Shown: piece by piece, positions 5,922 to 7,916 of the stretch | Position numbering within the stretch: position 1 is the first letter of the stretch | Layout: each line of letters begins with the position of its first letter | Translations under genes and position numbers: made by a program | NCBI GenBank assembly: GCA_015234045.1 | Contig: JADFWU010000085.1 | Location: 1-7,916, forward strand | Direction: 5' to 3' | Origin: Magnetococcales bacterium | GTDB taxonomy: Bacteria; Pseudomonadota; Magnetococcia; Magnetococcales; JADFWU01 | Length of the DNA: 7,916 nt | The notes under the pieces: generated by a model | What the model saw: only the letters and a program-made list of their open reading frames with translations | The model's database searches: none | What the model was told of the DNA's origin: nothing

Positions 5922-7376
5922 TTATCTATTTGGTTTCCAAGCCAAGTCTGGCTTGCGTGCGGCCCGCGTCTCATCCAACCGACTCACCGGTGTGGTGTGT
6001 GGTGCGGATTTAACCAATTCGGGATTTTCTGCGGCTTCCCGGCGAATGGCCTGCATTGCTTCAACAAACCGATCCAACTCTTCCAGGCTCTCGGTCTCCG
6101 TTGGCTCAATGAGCATGCATTCAGGAACCAATAACGGGAAGTAGATTGTCGGTGCATAGAACCCATAATCAAGCAACCGCTTGGCAAAGTCCAGAGCCGT
6201 TACTCCGTAATCCTGCGCTTCCTGCTTCAGGGAAATGATAAATTCATGGGTTGCGCGACGCTCTGGAAAGGCCAATTGAAAACCGGCCTGCTCCAATCGT
6301 GCCATAAGATAATTGGCATTAAGCACCGAAAAATCCGCTAAACGCCGCACACCATCCCCGCCCACCATACGCAGATAGGCATAGGCCCGAAGTAACACAC
6401 CAACATTCCCACCAAAGCCGGACAAACGGCCAATACTCTCCGGCCTATCCATCTCCCTGGCCCAGCCGTAGCCCTTTTTGGTACGAATCACCAATGGAAT
6501 GGGCAGATAGGGCAACAACCGCTTGGAAACACCCACCGGACCAGCGCCAGGACCACCACCACCGTGCGGCGTGGCAAAGGTTTTATGCACATTGAGATGA
6601 ATCGCATCAAACCCCATATCACCAGGACGAATTCGCCCGGCAATGGCGTTCAGATTAGCGCCATCGTAATAGAGCAAACCACCTGCCTGATGGACGATAT
6701 CAGCGATCTCCTTTACCCGCCGCTCAAACACCCCCAGTGTTGACGGATTGGTCAACATCAATCCAGCAGTTTGCGGACCCACTGCATCTTTCAATGCCGC
6801 GATATCCACATCACCCTGATCATCGGTTGGAATCTCCCGAACCGAATAGCCACACATGGTGGCCGTCGCCGGATTGGTGCCATGAGCCGCATCAGGCACC
6901 AGAATCTCTTGTCGCGCTGTATCACCACGACCACGGTGATACGCGGCAATCATCGCCACGCCGGCGAATTCACCCTGAGAACCCGCCATCGGAGCCAACG
7001 AGCAACCCGCCATTCCGGTCAATTCTGCCAACATCTCCTGAAGGTGATACAAGCAAGAGATCACGCCCTGACCAGTGCTATCCGGTGCCAATGGATGACG
7101 ACCAAGAAAACGCGGTAGAGAGGCCGCAAGATGACAGCCACGCGGATTGTATTTCATGGTGCAGGAACCCAGCGGATAGAACTGAGTATCCACCGAATAG
7201 TTTATCTGCGAAAGTCGGGTGTAGTGGCGCACCACATCCAGTTCGGAAACTTCCGGCAGGGCCGGTGGTTCTGTCCTGAGCAGCGAATCAGGTATCGTAC
7301 TGGTATCATCATCACTGCGGACCAACTGAGCACTATTACAACGGCCTGCTTGACCGGCTTCAAAAATCGTACTCAT
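5922..7376 (-). CDS. gcvPB: Glycine dehydrogenase (decarboxylating), subunit 2
   Basis: PLP-binding half of the split P-protein of the glycine cleavage system. It decarboxylates glycine and passes the aminomethyl group to the lipoyl arm of H-protein. The 484-residue length fits subunit 2. The PLP-attaching lysine is Lys265 in LNVHKTFATPHGGGGPG. Other family marks are LGSCTMKYNPR (69-79), AHGTNPA (164-170), TNPSTLGVFE (209-218), YDGAN (237-241) and IEPTETES (423-430). The start ATG overlaps the gcvPA stop as ATGA, with GAGGTG five bases upstream, so the two subunits are translationally coupled and probably made in equal amounts. The C-terminal ~30 residues are polar and basic and do not match a motif I know. 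Confidence 0.97.
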   Translation of the reverse strand: MSTIFEAGQAGRCNSAQLVRSDDDTSTIPDSLLRTEPPALPEVSELDVVRHYTRLSQINYSVDTQFYPLGSCTMKYNPRGCHLAASLPRFLGRHPLAPDSTGQGVISCLYHLQEMLAELTGMAGCSLAPMAGSQGEFAGVAMIAAYHRGRGDTARQEILVPDAAHGTNPATATMCGYSVREIPTDDQGDVDIAALKDAVGPQTAGLMLTNPSTLGVFERRVKEIADIVHQAGGLLYYDGANLNAIAGRIRPGDMGFDAIHLNVHKTFATPHGGGGPGAGPVGVSKRLLPYLPIPLVIRTKKGYGWAREMDRPESIGRLSGFGGNVGVLLRAYAYLRMVGGDGVRRLADFSVLNANYLMARLEQAGFQLAFPERRATHEFIISLKQEAQDYGVTALDFAKRLLDYGFYAPTIYFPLLVPECMLIEPTETESLEELDRFVEAMQAIRREAAENPELVKSAPHTTPVSRLDETRAARKPDLAWKPNR

Positions 7377-7916
7377 GACAGCACCTCTTTCAGCACACTG
7401 ACATAATGATCAAGGTCTGATTCAGTCCGCGTTTCCGTGGTACATACCATCAAACAGTTGTCCATATCCGGGTAGTAACGCCCCAATGCCACACCAGCAC
7501 CAATGCCCTGCCCGGCCATCTCCTCCACCACCTGCTTGGCATCTTTGGGCAGTCGAACCACAATCTCATGGAAACAGGGCGCAGAGAATACTGTTTCAAC
7601 ACCGGGCAGTTGCACCAATTTTGCCAGTAATTTCTGACTGTTCTGATGACAAACCAGAGCGGTTTGACGCATCCCTTCCGGTCCAAGCAACGCCATGTGA
7701 ATTGTGGCCATCACGGTCATAAGACCTTGGTTTGTACAGATATTTGATGTCGCACGTGAACGGCGGATATGTTGCTCTCTGGCCTGAAGAGTCAGCACAT
7801 ATCCCACTCGATCCGAGCCATCTGCCGTTGCACCGGCTACCCGCCCTGGCATCTGACGTACCAACGCTTTTCGACAACATAGAAACCCAAAATAGGGACC
7901 ACCAGAACTCAATGGC
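7373..7916 (-). CDS. gcvPA: Glycine dehydrogenase (decarboxylating), subunit 1, C-terminal part
   Basis: The 3' end of the gene; the reading frame runs off the right edge. About 180 of the usual ~450 residues are present. The apparent TTG start at 7910-7912 is internal: it encodes the Leu of PLSSGGPYFGF, a conserved family stretch, and the preceding codon (Pro) is also in frame. Other marks are MPGR, then VLTLQAREQHIRR and ATSNICT near visible residues 22-61. This subunit pairs with GcvPB to form the active P-protein; it does not carry the PLP lysine itself. Genes for T- and H-proteins often lie upstream in such operons and may be outside the window. No frameshift or truncation is seen other than the window edge. 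Confidence 0.96.
   Translation of the reverse strand, partial: PLSSGGPYFGFLCCRKALVRQMPGRVAGATADGSDRVGYVLTLQAREQHIRRSRATSNICTNQGLMTVMATIHMALLGPEGMRQTALVCHQNSQKLLAKLVQLPGVETVFSAPCFHEIVVRLPKDAKQVVEEMAGQGIGAGVALGRYYPDMDNCLMVCTTETRTESDLDHYVSVLKEVLS

Noticed and set aside
6737-7279. Plus-strand 180-codon ORF opposite gcvPB
   Set aside because: It is antisense to gcvPB; the Pro/His/Ser-rich product is typical of a mirrored frame.
7373-7912. Complete 179-residue gene starting at TTG 7912
   Set aside because: The frame stays open to the window edge, and the encoded Pro-Leu before SSGGPYFGF fits the interior of GcvPA. It is the 3' part of a longer gene.

Overview
The window comes from a bacterium of roughly 50% GC, probably a proteobacterium. 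Clues are an enolase and an S49 signal-peptide-peptidase-like protein of proteobacterial type, Shine-Dalgarno sites of the GGAGG kind, and a two-subunit glycine dehydrogenase. I cannot name the genus. All five confidently called genes lie on the minus strand, so the window reads right to left.

Right (7916 to 4546): the last ~180 codons of gcvPA, overlapped by gcvPB through ATGA, then eno 28 bases on, closed by a strong terminator at 4546-4576. The first two encode the split P-protein of the glycine cleavage system. Enolase follows in what looks like the same transcript. Glycine breakdown yields methylene-THF (and so serine), and enolase links 2-phosphoglycerate to PEP, so the grouping may join one-carbon/serine and central carbon metabolism; that link is inference.

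Middle (4440 to 2786): a MerR-type regulator with a Cys-rich, probably metal-binding C-terminal half sits 8 bases upstream of a membrane-anchored S49 serine protease. They look like a two-gene operon, perhaps an autoregulated envelope or redox response unit. A 24-bp dyad lies upstream of the regulator.

Intergenic region 2224-2785 (about 560 bases): no large gene, but much structure. It holds two REP-like hairpins in inverted orientation just after the protease gene, and a good sigma70-type promoter on the PLUS strand with a perfect IHF-consensus match at its start point. Downstream of that promoter is a 35-codon ORF with a well-placed ribosome binding site. Two pairs of short direct repeats flank the promoter. 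The upstream region of the aconitase gene, with a partial Fur-like site, is at the left end.

Left (2223 to 1): an aconitase of the short, Aquifex-like class, probably started at TTG, ending before a strong bidirectional terminator (190-227). A possible minus-strand promoter overlaps the terminator's end, and a 20-bp-stem inverted repeat fills 19-90. Together they may be the leader of a gene beyond the left edge.

Most of the window is ordinary housekeeping sequence. No mobile element, CRISPR array, tRNA or rRNA was seen, and I do not see a clear new multi-gene system. The best candidates for new biology are the regulator-protease pair, the intergenic small ORF with its promoter, and the inverted hairpin elements.
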